Assembly (NCBI GenBank): GCA_963754645.1
Contig: CAVWGP010000011.1
Location: 62,001 to 126,000 of the forward strand
Reading direction: 5' to 3'
Source of the DNA: CAVWGP01 sp963754645
GTDB lineage: Bacteria > Pseudomonadota > Alphaproteobacteria > Bin65
DNA length: 64,000 nucleotides
Under the pieces are notes generated by a model. That model had not been told where the DNA came from. It saw nothing but the letters and a program-made list of their open reading frames with translations, and did no database searches. Below, in pieces: positions 33,733 to 41,726 of this stretch; positions within the stretch are counted from its first letter, which is position 1; the number at the start of each line of letters is the position of its first letter. The position numbers and the translations under genes were made by a program.

Positions 33733-34752
33733 ATGGTCCGCATGTCGGGTCACGGCTGGCTGGGGCTCGCTGCGGTCTTGCTGCTCGCCACGGCCGCCCA
33801 AGCAAACGAAGCCGGGCCGGCCGGTTTCCGTACGCTGTCGGCCGACGACCCCATTGGCGGCGAGCCGATCGCGATGACGCTGTGGTATCCGAGCGCCGGG
33901 CCGGAAGGCCGCGGCGAGCGCGGACCCTTCATCGTGCCGGCCACGCGCGATGCCGCGCCGAAACCGGGGCGCTATCGATTCGTCGTCATATCGCATGGCA
34001 CGGGCGGCAATTGGGCGGGTCACCGCGGTCTCGCGATCCATTTGGTCCGAAGCGGATTCATTGTCGCAACGCTCGATCATCCCAAGGACCGCTTCGGCGA
34101 CACTTCGGGCTACGGCACCGACATCCAGTTCGTCGGCCGCTCGCGCCATGTCGCGCGCGTGATCGATGCCAGCCTCGGCCATGCCGGGCTCGGCCCGCTG
34201 ATCGATCGGGAGCGCATCGGCGCGGTCGGCTATTCGGCGGGCGGCTACACCGTGCTGACCGCCATCGGCGGCACGCCACAGCTGACGCGCCGGCCGGCCT
34301 TCTGTGACGCGATGGGCGCGGCCGCACCGCGGCTCGAATGCAATCTACATCGCAACGTCCGCATCCTGCATCCCGATTGGCGCGTCACGCATGATCCGCG
34401 CATCAAGGCCGCCGTGGCCATGGCGCCCGCCCTCGGTTTTCTGTTCGAGCGCGACGACCTCAAGAACGTGCGCGTTCCGCTGCGCATCTATCGCGCCGAG
34501 CGCGACGAGGTCGTCCGTCATCCCTATAACGAGGAGATCGTCGTCAACGCGCTGCCCACGCGGCCGGAATACATCGTGATCCCCGGCGCCACGCATTTCG
34601 TGTTCATGACGCCCTGCGATCAAATGGTGCGCCCAGGCGTGCTGCCGCCCGAACTGTGCCGCGACCCGCCCGGCATCGACCGCGCCGCGATCCACCGGCG
34701 GCTCAACGCCGAAATCGTCGAATTTTTCGATCGCACGCTGGGCAAAGATTGA
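33733..34752 (+). CDS. Exported dienelactone-hydrolase/PAF-acetylhydrolase-like alpha/beta hydrolase
   Basis: A 339-residue protein with a Sec signal (HGWLGLAAVLLLATAAQANE). The mature part has the oxyanion segment FVVISHGTGGNWAGHRGLAIHLVRSGF, DHPKDRFGD, the nucleophile elbow AVGYSAGGYTVL and a terminal His in PGATHFVFMTPC. The family hydrolyses esters or thioesters in the periplasm. Four Cys in the C-terminal half may form disulfides. A GAGG site lies close before the ATG. It is divergent from dusA and convergent with the methyltransferase. Confidence 0.85.
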   Translation: MVRMSGHGWLGLAAVLLLATAAQANEAGPAGFRTLSADDPIGGEPIAMTLWYPSAGPEGRGERGPFIVPATRDAAPKPGRYRFVVISHGTGGNWAGHRGLAIHLVRSGFIVATLDHPKDRFGDTSGYGTDIQFVGRSRHVARVIDASLGHAGLGPLIDRERIGAVGYSAGGYTVLTAIGGTPQLTRRPAFCDAMGAAAPRLECNLHRNVRILHPDWRVTHDPRIKAAVAMAPALGFLFERDDLKNVRVPLRIYRAERDEVVRHPYNEEIVVNALPTRPEYIVIPGATHFVFMTPCDQMVRPGVLPPELCRDPPGIDRAAIHRRLNAEIVEFFDRTLGKD

Positions 34753-34761
34753 TCGCCACGC

Positions 34762-35442
34762 TCAATTCTTGACGCACAGCGTCATGCCGTCGCCGACCGC
34801 GACCATCGCCAGGGTAACGCGCGGGTCCTTGTGGATCGCGGCATTGAATCGCTTCACGTCTTCGGTCCAATCGAGCTGCCACTGCGCCAAGCCTTCGAGG
34901 TTTTGTCCGACGACGCGGCCGCCGAACAGCGTGTTGTCGACGATGACGAGTCCGCCTTGGCGCGCGAGGCCGAGCGCTTTTTCGTAATAGGCGCGATAAT
35001 CGTTCTTGTTGGCGTCGATGAACACGATATCGAACCAGCCGGCTTTGCCCTCGGCCGCGAGCTTGTCCATGGTTTCGATGCCGGGCGCGAGACGCAGCTC
35101 GATGCGGTCGGCGACGCCCGCTTCGCGCCAATAGCGCTTGGCGATATCGGTGAATTCCGCGCTGATGTCGCAGCAGATCATCCGCCCGTCCTTGGGCATT
35201 GCAAGCGCCATCGCGGTTGAGGAATAACCGGTGAAAGTGCCGACCTCGAGAATGCGCTTGCCGCCCGTGAGCTTGACGAGCAACGCCATGAACTGCCCCT
35301 GATTGGCTGGGATCTGCCAGAAACCGAGCTTCATCGGCCGCGTTTCCGCGCGCAGCTTGGCGAGCACCGGCGGCTCGCGATCGGACACCGACACCATGTA
35401 ATCGTACAGCGTATCGTTTAAATAAATCTGGTCGCGCGCCAC
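34762..35442 (-). CDS. Class I O-methyltransferase (catechol/caffeoyl-CoA type)
   Basis: A 226-residue SAM-dependent methyltransferase of the metal-dependent family 3. Motif I is RILEVGTFTGYSSTAMALAMP; the metal and substrate region is WFDIVFIDANKNDYRAYYEKAL, with VIVDNTLFGGRVV after it. These match catechol O-methyltransferase-like enzymes. It lies 38 bases downstream of the Rieske oxygenase gene on the same strand. A linked role on a phenolic compound is plausible but not proven. Confidence 0.9.
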   Translation of the reverse strand: MARDQIYLNDTLYDYMVSVSDREPPVLAKLRAETRPMKLGFWQIPANQGQFMALLVKLTGGKRILEVGTFTGYSSTAMALAMPKDGRMICCDISAEFTDIAKRYWREAGVADRIELRLAPGIETMDKLAAEGKAGWFDIVFIDANKNDYRAYYEKALGLARQGGLVIVDNTLFGGRVVGQNLEGLAQWQLDWTEDVKRFNAAIHKDPRVTLAMVAVGDGMTLCVKN

Positions 35443-35479
35443 GGCGTCGGGTTCCTTCCTGGGTTGAATTCGAATTCGA

Positions 35480-36520
35480 CTATTCGGCCGCGGCGCGCCG
35501 GCCTTCGGCTTCGGCGCGGATCATGCGATCGAGCATGCGCAGCGCTTGCACGCTGCCGCCGTCGCCCGGCAAATTGATGAACGGCGCATCGCGGCGCAGC
35601 GCGATGTTCGCCTGCTGCTTGTGGAACACGTCGACATCCTGCAGGAACGCCGTCTTGATCTGCTCGTACAGCATTTCGGTAACGGCGCGGATTTGCGGCT
35701 GGAAATCGTGGCACTGCGCCCAGAAATAGTGGCTCGAGTCGGCGGTTTCGGGCGTGATCGCGTTGAGATTGCGCATGCCGATGCCGCCGATGCGCTTGCC
35801 CTGCGGCGCGCCGGTGCCGGTGGGCGTGGCGCCGACATCGAGGCGGATATTGGCCGGCGCTGTCCAATCGATGATCTGCCAGCGATCGACCGGGCCGGTG
35901 AAACCGCCGGCCTTCACATAGGTCGGCGGCGCCGGCTGATCGACGATCCAGCGCGAGACGCGCACGCCCTTGCCGAAACTCTCATGCTTGATCTCGGCGG
36001 CGTTCGCCGTGGCGTAATTGCCGATCGTCGTATCGTGCACATAGGTGAGATGGCTGAGATCGAGCAGGTTCTCGATGATGAGCCGGTAATCGGCCTTGAC
36101 GTGAAACAGCGTGCCCTCGCCGCCCCAGGCCGGATCATCGAGCCAATGGAAGTCTTCGATCAGCGCCGGATCGGCCAGCGCGGGATCGCCCATCCAAAGC
36201 CATATCCACTTGTTGCGCTCGACCGCGGGATAGGCGCGCACCCGCGCTTGCGGCGGCAAATTCGCCAAGCCGGGCGCGAACACGCACTTGCCCGAGGTCT
36301 CGTATTGCAGCCCGTGGTAGTGGCACTGGATGCGGTCGCCGATCAGTGTGCCGTCGGACAGCGGGAAGCGCCGATGGCAGCAGCGGTCTTCCAGCGCCAC
36401 GGCGGCGCCTACCTCGGTGCGGAACAGGACGACGGGCTCGTTGAGCAACACGCGCCGCAGCATCTTTCGGCCGATCTCGCGGCCCCAGGCGGCGACGTAC
36501 CAAGCATTGCGCAGAAACAT
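35480..36520 (-). CDS. Rieske aromatic oxygenase subunit (VanA-like O-demethylase)
   Basis: The oxygenase subunit of a Rieske non-haem iron monooxygenase. About 346 residues start with the family motif MFLRNAWYVAAWGREI. The [2Fe-2S] ligands are Cys-x-His and Cys-x2-His in RCCHRRFPLSDG and IQCHYHGLQY. The mononuclear iron site is in NLLDLSHLTYVHDTTIG. The sequence order resembles vanillate O-demethylase VanA and phthalate-type oxygenases. A reductase partner is not encoded nearby. ATG 36520 is chosen over 36637 because the longer version is not conserved and overlaps the next gene. Neighbour methyltransferase suggests aromatic metabolism. Confidence 0.9.
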   Translation of the reverse strand: MFLRNAWYVAAWGREIGRKMLRRVLLNEPVVLFRTEVGAAVALEDRCCHRRFPLSDGTLIGDRIQCHYHGLQYETSGKCVFAPGLANLPPQARVRAYPAVERNKWIWLWMGDPALADPALIEDFHWLDDPAWGGEGTLFHVKADYRLIIENLLDLSHLTYVHDTTIGNYATANAAEIKHESFGKGVRVSRWIVDQPAPPTYVKAGGFTGPVDRWQIIDWTAPANIRLDVGATPTGTGAPQGKRIGGIGMRNLNAITPETADSSHYFWAQCHDFQPQIRAVTEMLYEQIKTAFLQDVDVFHKQQANIALRRDAPFINLPGDGGSVQALRMLDRMIRAEAEGRRAAAE

Positions 36521-36594
36521 GCGACTTTCCCGCATTCGGCTTCGACGCGCGAAAAATAGAACCGCAGCCGCGCCGCGACAAGCGGACCGGTCGC

Positions 36595-38031
36595 TTACTT
36601 GCCCGGCGTTCCTTGCATGATTCGCCGGCGAATCCAAGCAAGCGGCGCGGATTCATCGTAGTCGACGGCGGCCGGAGGCTCGGCTTCCTTGACGCCCAGC
36701 CGCTTCCACACGCCGGCGAGATCGACGGGCGCGCCTTGCGCGACATGGCGATCGGCCAGCCGCTTGACCGTGCCATCGCCCGCGGCAGCATCGCAGACGG
36801 CGATGAATTGATCGAGCGTCCAGCGCTTCGAGGTATCGCCGCCCTGATCGAGCACGGCGGCGAAGCAATCGGCGATACTCTTCTTGCCGCCGCTCTTTTC
36901 GATAACTTCCATGTCGGCGAGCAGCCAAAACAATGTGCCGCCCCAATAGACCGGACCGATACCGCGCGCCTGGCCCAAACCGGTTTGTTCCAGCGCCGGC
37001 AAGCCGCGCGGCATGCTGCGCATATAGCCGCGCCACGCGACATCCTCGGCGAACCAGCCGGCGCGCACGCGCAGCATGGTTTCGACATAGACCGCCATGC
37101 CTTCCATGATCCAGGGATGGTCTTCGATGAAGGGCGCGCCGAAATGCGCGAACTCGTGCATCAACATCCATTGGCTGGTCAGCTCGCTGCGATTCGAATT
37201 CGATCCCATCACCAGCAGCATGGTGGCGCCGCCGCCGGCCGTGACCATGCCGCGCAACAAACCGCTGCGCCCGGCCGCGGGCCGCAACACAATGAGGCCG
37301 TGGTTCGTGGGAAAGCCGCCGAAATAGCCGCCGATGCGCGCCGCCGATTCCGCCAGCCAACTTTGGATCGCCGCATTGTCCAACGCGCGCGGCACATCGA
37401 GAATCGCGACATCGAGATGCGTCTCGCGCCCGTCGCGCGTCTTGATGGGCAGACGAAGCTGCGTCGCCTCGCCCAGAACCATGAATCCGATATAGCGCAG
37501 ATCGTCGGTGTGCAGACGCAAGCGGCCGTTCTGGGCGGCAAGGCCAGTCAGCGCAACGGCGCCTTCGGGCACCGAAAAGCGGATCGACAAAGGCGTCGGC
37601 ACGGCGCCGGCCTCGGGCAGCAGCAGGAACGAGCGCACGCTGCTCAAGACCGAATTGCCGTAGCGCATTCCGATCGTCGGGCTGTTGGTCGAGCCGGCCA
37701 TTTCATCGACGTCGAAATTGTAGGTCAGGCGGATGGCGCCATCCTTGCCGCGAAATGTCCATGGCGTCTCGCCGAATGCTTCGCCGCCGGCGTGGACGAT
37801 GACGTTGCGCACGTGATCGTTGGTGAAAGTCCGAAACGTCGCGAAGCGCACCGGACCTTCGCCGGCGCAGATCATCGTGACGCCGAGCCGCGACGCCGCT
37901 TTGTCGCGCAGGACGATGTCGTAGTGGCAACCGGGTTCGGGCGGCGCCTGCGCTTGGGCCGCTCCGCCGGCCATCATGCCCGCGCCGAAAAGGGCGAGCA
38001 GAATTCCGCTTGGAGAACGATGCCGCTTCAC
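36595..38031 (-). CDS. Exported M61-like zinc metallopeptidase
   Basis: A 478-residue protein with a signal peptide (GILLALFGAGMMAGGAAQAQA). The gluzincin site is LMHEFAHFGAPF with the third ligand Glu in HPWIMEGMAVYVETM, as in M1/M61 glycyl-aminopeptidase-like families. The N-terminal 150 residues look like the beta-domain that precedes the catalytic part (FATFRTFTNDHVRNVIVHAG). Location is periplasmic. Substrate and partner are unknown. About 58 bases separate it from the MetE-like gene upstream on the same strand. Confidence 0.8.
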   Translation of the reverse strand: MKRHRSPSGILLALFGAGMMAGGAAQAQAPPEPGCHYDIVLRDKAASRLGVTMICAGEGPVRFATFRTFTNDHVRNVIVHAGGEAFGETPWTFRGKDGAIRLTYNFDVDEMAGSTNSPTIGMRYGNSVLSSVRSFLLLPEAGAVPTPLSIRFSVPEGAVALTGLAAQNGRLRLHTDDLRYIGFMVLGEATQLRLPIKTRDGRETHLDVAILDVPRALDNAAIQSWLAESAARIGGYFGGFPTNHGLIVLRPAAGRSGLLRGMVTAGGGATMLLVMGSNSNRSELTSQWMLMHEFAHFGAPFIEDHPWIMEGMAVYVETMLRVRAGWFAEDVAWRGYMRSMPRGLPALEQTGLGQARGIGPVYWGGTLFWLLADMEVIEKSGGKKSIADCFAAVLDQGGDTSKRWTLDQFIAVCDAAAGDGTVKRLADRHVAQGAPVDLAGVWKRLGVKEAEPPAAVDYDESAPLAWIRRRIMQGTPGK

Positions 38032-38088
38032 CGGCGGAAGGCTAGAGGCGCCCTCGGCTCGGGTCCAGCAACGTTTCGGTGATCGGCG

Positions 38089-39198
38089 CTACCACACCGA
38101 CGACGCAACCTCGGCGATGCGCGCGAGTTTTCGCGTCTGCAATTCGGGCGTCATCGGGTTCGGCAGGACGTTGAATTTCGACATCGCCGAACTGGCGAAT
38201 CCGCATTGCGGGCACAGGCCGAGCTGCGCCAAGGGCGCGTGCCGCGCGGCCTCGCCGAGCCTGCGCTTGAGTTCGTCGGCGCTTTCGAGCGCGGGATGCT
38301 TGGTGCTGACGATGCCGAGAAAGGCCATCTTGCCCTTGGGCAAGTGGCGCAGCGGCGCGAAATCGCCGGCGCGGGGCGAATCGTATTCCATGAGATAGGC
38401 ATCGACCTCGAGCGCGTTGAACAGCTTTTCCGCGATCGCGGCATAACCGCCATCGCCCATCCACAGCCCTTGCATGTTGCCGCGGCAAAGATGCAGCGCC
38501 ACGCGCAAGGTCTTGGGCCGCCCTTCGAGAACGCGATTGATCAGCGCGATATAGGTATCGACCAGCGCATCGGGATCGTCGCCGGCGGCGCGCGCGATGT
38601 TGCGATTGGCTTCGTCGCAGAGCAGCGTGAGCGGCACCTCGTCGAGCTGCAGGAAGGCGCAGCCGCGCTTGACCAGATCGGCGATCTCGGCGCGATAGAT
38701 GGCGACGAGATCGTCGAAGAACGCGCCGATATCGCGATAGGCTTCGCGGTCGAAGCATGCGCCGAAATGGCCGAAATGCATGTGCGAGGGAGTCGGCATC
38801 GTCATCTTCGCGATGCGCGCCGTGGCGGAATTGAGAAACGTGAAATCGTCGGCGACGATCGGGCGCAATTGCTTGAGGCGGCCCTCCGCGAAGGGTGCTG
38901 GCGCCGGCGTGGATACGCCGCTCTCGTTGCGGAAGACGAGGCGCGACGGCTTGAAACCGAAACCCGCGACGGCGGAAAGAAAGCCGCGCGACCAGCCGCC
39001 GCGGCGGAACTCGCCGTCGGTGACGACGGCGAGCCCGAGCTGCTCTTGCTCGCGGACCGCGCCGCGGATCGCCTCGTCCTGAGCCTGCTTCAGCGCCGCC
39101 GCCGAAACTCGGCCTTCCTCATGGCCAAGCCAAGCCTCGCGCAGCGCCGGCGGCCGCAGCAAGCTGCCGACGTGATCGACGTGGTGGGCCGCGGTCAT
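38089..39198 (-). CDS. Short MetE-like methyltransferase (cobalamin-independent methionine synthase C-terminal type)
   Basis: A 369-residue barrel protein equal to the C-terminal catalytic half of MetE. It begins HVDHVGSLLRPPALREAWL, has VVTDGEFRRGGWSRGFL, QLDEVPLTLL and the zinc ligand regions ALHLCRGN and LGLCPQCGF. Short MetE-like proteins act on various methyl donors or in other C1 transfers; the true reaction is unknown. It overlaps the GST gene by four bases (ATGA), and that gene overlaps the flippase in the same way, so the three form one operon. Confidence 0.85.
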   Translation of the reverse strand: MTAAHHVDHVGSLLRPPALREAWLGHEEGRVSAAALKQAQDEAIRGAVREQEQLGLAVVTDGEFRRGGWSRGFLSAVAGFGFKPSRLVFRNESGVSTPAPAPFAEGRLKQLRPIVADDFTFLNSATARIAKMTMPTPSHMHFGHFGACFDREAYRDIGAFFDDLVAIYRAEIADLVKRGCAFLQLDEVPLTLLCDEANRNIARAAGDDPDALVDTYIALINRVLEGRPKTLRVALHLCRGNMQGLWMGDGGYAAIAEKLFNALEVDAYLMEYDSPRAGDFAPLRHLPKGKMAFLGIVSTKHPALESADELKRRLGEAARHAPLAQLGLCPQCGFASSAMSKFNVLPNPMTPELQTRKLARIAEVASSVW

Positions 39199-39812
39199 GG
39201 CGCTTCGAGCGGCGAGGCCTTGAAGGCCGGCAGCGCTTCGGCGCGATCGGTCAAGGCATCGAGTTTGGGAAAATTACCGCGCGCCGTAAGCGCCGGCTGC
39301 GAGACGCGGAGAAAGCTCAGCGTCGCCGCGACCGTGATGTCGGCGAGCGACAGTTTGGCGCCGAGCAGCCAGGGCGATTGTGGCAGGGCCTCCAGCGCCG
39401 CGAGCCCGCCTTTGACTTGCGTTTGCAATTGATCGAGCCACGGCTGATGCACTTTGTCCGCCGGCCTGCGGCGCACTTCGTAGAAAGCGGCGACGCCCTT
39501 GTCCATCGTGCCTGTTGCAATCGCCATGATGCGCAGCGCTGCGCGCCGATCGCGCCCCTTCGCCGGCAGCAGCGTGTGCTGCGGATCGTGCGCTTCGAGA
39601 ATGTGATCGAGAATGGCGCCGCTCTCGATCAGCGTTTCGCCGTCATCGAGCACCAGCGCGGGAACGCGGCCGAGCGGATTGAACGCGAAGAGCTTCTTTT
39701 GGTCCTCGCCCGCGGTGGCGATGATCGCGCGCTCATGCGGCACGCCGAGAATGGTGAGCGCGATCGCGCAGCGCCGCGTAAAAGGCGAGAGATTGCGTCC
39801 GACGAGTTTCAT
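39195..39812 (-). CDS. Glutathione S-transferase family protein
   Basis: A 205-residue GST. The N-terminal thioredoxin fold shows NLSPFTRRCAIALTILGVPHE, NPLGRVPALVLDDGETLIESGAILDHIL (the Val-Pro and Glu-Ser glutathione-binding sites). The C-terminal helical domain has WLLGAKLSLADITVAATLSFL with the N-capping Asp. It is translationally coupled on both sides by four-base overlaps. The substrate is unknown. Confidence 0.9.
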   Translation of the reverse strand: MKLVGRNLSPFTRRCAIALTILGVPHERAIIATAGEDQKKLFAFNPLGRVPALVLDDGETLIESGAILDHILEAHDPQHTLLPAKGRDRRAALRIMAIATGTMDKGVAAFYEVRRRPADKVHQPWLDQLQTQVKGGLAALEALPQSPWLLGAKLSLADITVAATLSFLRVSQPALTARGNFPKLDALTDRAEALPAFKASPLEAP

Positions 39813-40837
39813 CCGTTGTGCTCCGGTTTTGGCGGTAAGACCGGGGCGACCTTAGCCCCGCGCGCTGCTTGGATGGAATACCAGCCTCCGAGCGCGAGGC
39901 CGAGGGCGACGAAGACGATCTCGCGCAGGCGGCGCAGCAGCGCGGCGCCCAAGCCCGCCGCCGGCGATCCGGTGATGGCGGCCGCGACCAGGGCCAGCGC
40001 GCCGTCTTGCGTGCCGAGATTGGCCGGAATGAAAAAACTCACCGAGCGCGTCATCTGCAAGATGCCTTCGAGCACGAAGGCCTCGGCCGGCGCGATCGGG
40101 AACCCGACAAGGCGCAACGCCAGCCACATTTCGAGCGCGCCCAGCGACCAGCGGAACAGGCTGAGGCCGAGGGCGCACGCATAACGCCCCGGATGGCGGC
40201 GCCCGAAGCCGCCGACCGCGGCTTCGACGGTTTCGACATTGCGCAAGCCGGCGACGAGGCCGCGCGCCCATCGGCGCCTGTCGAGTTGGCGGCCGAGCCG
40301 CGTCGACAATTTCATCTTCGGCAGCAGCACGAAGGACGCGGTCATGAAAATGAGAGCCGCGAGGCCCGCCCACGCGCCGGCTTCGAGCGCGGGCGGCAAG
40401 GGCACGGCAACGCGCATCGCGACGACGGCGAGCACGACGAAGCTGCATTGCCCGACAATCGCGACGATGCGCGCCAGCACGATGCCGGCGCTCGAATCCG
40501 GATAGGCCACGCCATAATGCGTCTTGAGCAGAACGGCTTTGACCGGCTCGCCGCCGAAGCCGCCCGCCGGCATCACGAGGTTGAACGCTTCGCCGACCAG
40601 GCGCACGCGCAGCAAGCGGCAGAACCATGCCACGCGATACGCAAGGTTCGGCTGGCACAAATGCCAAACACCGACATCGGCGGCGAAGGCGGCGAAAAAA
40701 GCCAGGCAGAGCCCGGCAATGCCAAAGGCGCCCGCTTTCCAAACAAGCGCCAGCGCCCCGCCGATATCGAAGGCGAAAAGCAGAACGGCGAACAGCGCCG
40801 CGCCGGCGGCAAGATAGAGCGCCTTGAAGTGTTTCAA
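39809..40837 (-). CDS. Lysylphosphatidylglycerol synthase-like membrane protein (flippase-type)
   Basis: A 342-residue protein with about eight membrane helices, of the LPG synthase TM-region/UPF0104 family. Conserved parts are AFNLVMPAGGFGGEPVKAVLLK, the ARIVAIVGQCSFVVL helix and MTRSVSFFIPANLGTQDGALALVAA. Related proteins (for example HpnL) move or modify lipids. There is no synthase domain. It is the first gene of a three-gene operon with GST and the MetE-like protein. The lipid is unknown. Confidence 0.82.
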   Translation of the reverse strand: MKHFKALYLAAGAALFAVLLFAFDIGGALALVWKAGAFGIAGLCLAFFAAFAADVGVWHLCQPNLAYRVAWFCRLLRVRLVGEAFNLVMPAGGFGGEPVKAVLLKTHYGVAYPDSSAGIVLARIVAIVGQCSFVVLAVVAMRVAVPLPPALEAGAWAGLAALIFMTASFVLLPKMKLSTRLGRQLDRRRWARGLVAGLRNVETVEAAVGGFGRRHPGRYACALGLSLFRWSLGALEMWLALRLVGFPIAPAEAFVLEGILQMTRSVSFFIPANLGTQDGALALVAAAITGSPAAGLGAALLRRLREIVFVALGLALGGWYSIQAARGAKVAPVLPPKPEHNG

Positions 40838-40929
40838 TATCGGCTCGCGGCGGCAACTGGGGCGATGAAACGCGTTGCACTATAAGCCGAGACGCGCAAT
40901 TGATTGAACCCACTTGATCGGAGGGCGTC

Positions 40930-41721
40930 ATGAAGGCAGGCGAATTGTTCAAAGTCGCGGGCGACGTCGCCTTCGTTACCGGCGCCGCAAGCGGGCTTGG
41001 CCTGGCCTTCGCCGAGGTCATGGCCGCCAACGGCGCGCATGTGGTGATGACGGATATCGACCCGGCGAGGCTCGATTTCCATGCGCGCCGTTTGTCGGAC
41101 GCGGGCCAATCGGTCGAACCCATGATCGTCGACGTCGCCGATCTCGAACGCCTCGCCGACGCGATCGACAAAACGGCGGCCAAGCATCGCCGGCTCGATG
41201 CGGTTTTCGCCAATGCCGGAATTTCGGCCGGACCCGGTCCTTCGGTGCCCGCCGGCGAACTGGCGAATATCGACCGAGCTGCCTGGGATCGCGTCCTGCG
41301 AATCAATCTCACCAGCGTCATGGTATCCGTGCAGGCTGCGGCCAAGCCTATGAAAGCGCAAAAGCGCGGCCGCATCGTCGTCACCGCCTCGATCGGGGGC
41401 CTTCGTTCCGAGCCGCTAGTCGGCTACGCCTATGCCGCGACCAAAGCCGCGATCGTCAATCTCGTGCGCCACGCCGCGGTCGAACTGGCGCCCCACGGCG
41501 TCGTCGTCAACGCCATCGCGCCGGGGCCCTTCGTCACCAATATCGGCAATGGGCGGCTCAACGATCCCGCGGTGCGCAAGGCGTTCGCCGATATGACGCC
41601 GATGGGGCGCCTCGCCGATCCGCAAGAGATCATGGGTCTCGCCCTGCTGCTCGCCTCGCCGGCTGCGAGCTACATTACCGGTGCGGCCATCGCCATCGAT
41701 GGCGGCATCACCGCGGCTTGA
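40930..41721 (+). CDS. Short-chain dehydrogenase/reductase (SDR)
   Basis: A 263-residue NAD(P) oxidoreductase. The cofactor motif is TGAASGLGLAFAEVMAANGAHVVMTDID, where the Asp favours NAD. The active site has VVTASIGGL (Ser) and YAYAATKAA (Tyr-x3-Lys). The end ASYITGAAIAIDGGITAA is the classical SDR finish. GGAGGG lies before ATG 40930. The next gene starts six bases after its stop, so they are co-transcribed. The substrate is unknown. Confidence 0.92.
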   Translation: MKAGELFKVAGDVAFVTGAASGLGLAFAEVMAANGAHVVMTDIDPARLDFHARRLSDAGQSVEPMIVDVADLERLADAIDKTAAKHRRLDAVFANAGISAGPGPSVPAGELANIDRAAWDRVLRINLTSVMVSVQAAAKPMKAQKRGRIVVTASIGGLRSEPLVGYAYAATKAAIVNLVRHAAVELAPHGVVVNAIAPGPFVTNIGNGRLNDPAVRKAFADMTPMGRLADPQEIMGLALLLASPAASYITGAAIAIDGGITAA

Positions 41722-41726
41722 TCGGC

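Noticed and set aside
32608..34182. A 524-residue version of DusA
   Set aside because: The upstream 190 residues overlap the divergent hydrolase gene and lack conservation; DusA begins at 33612 or 33624.
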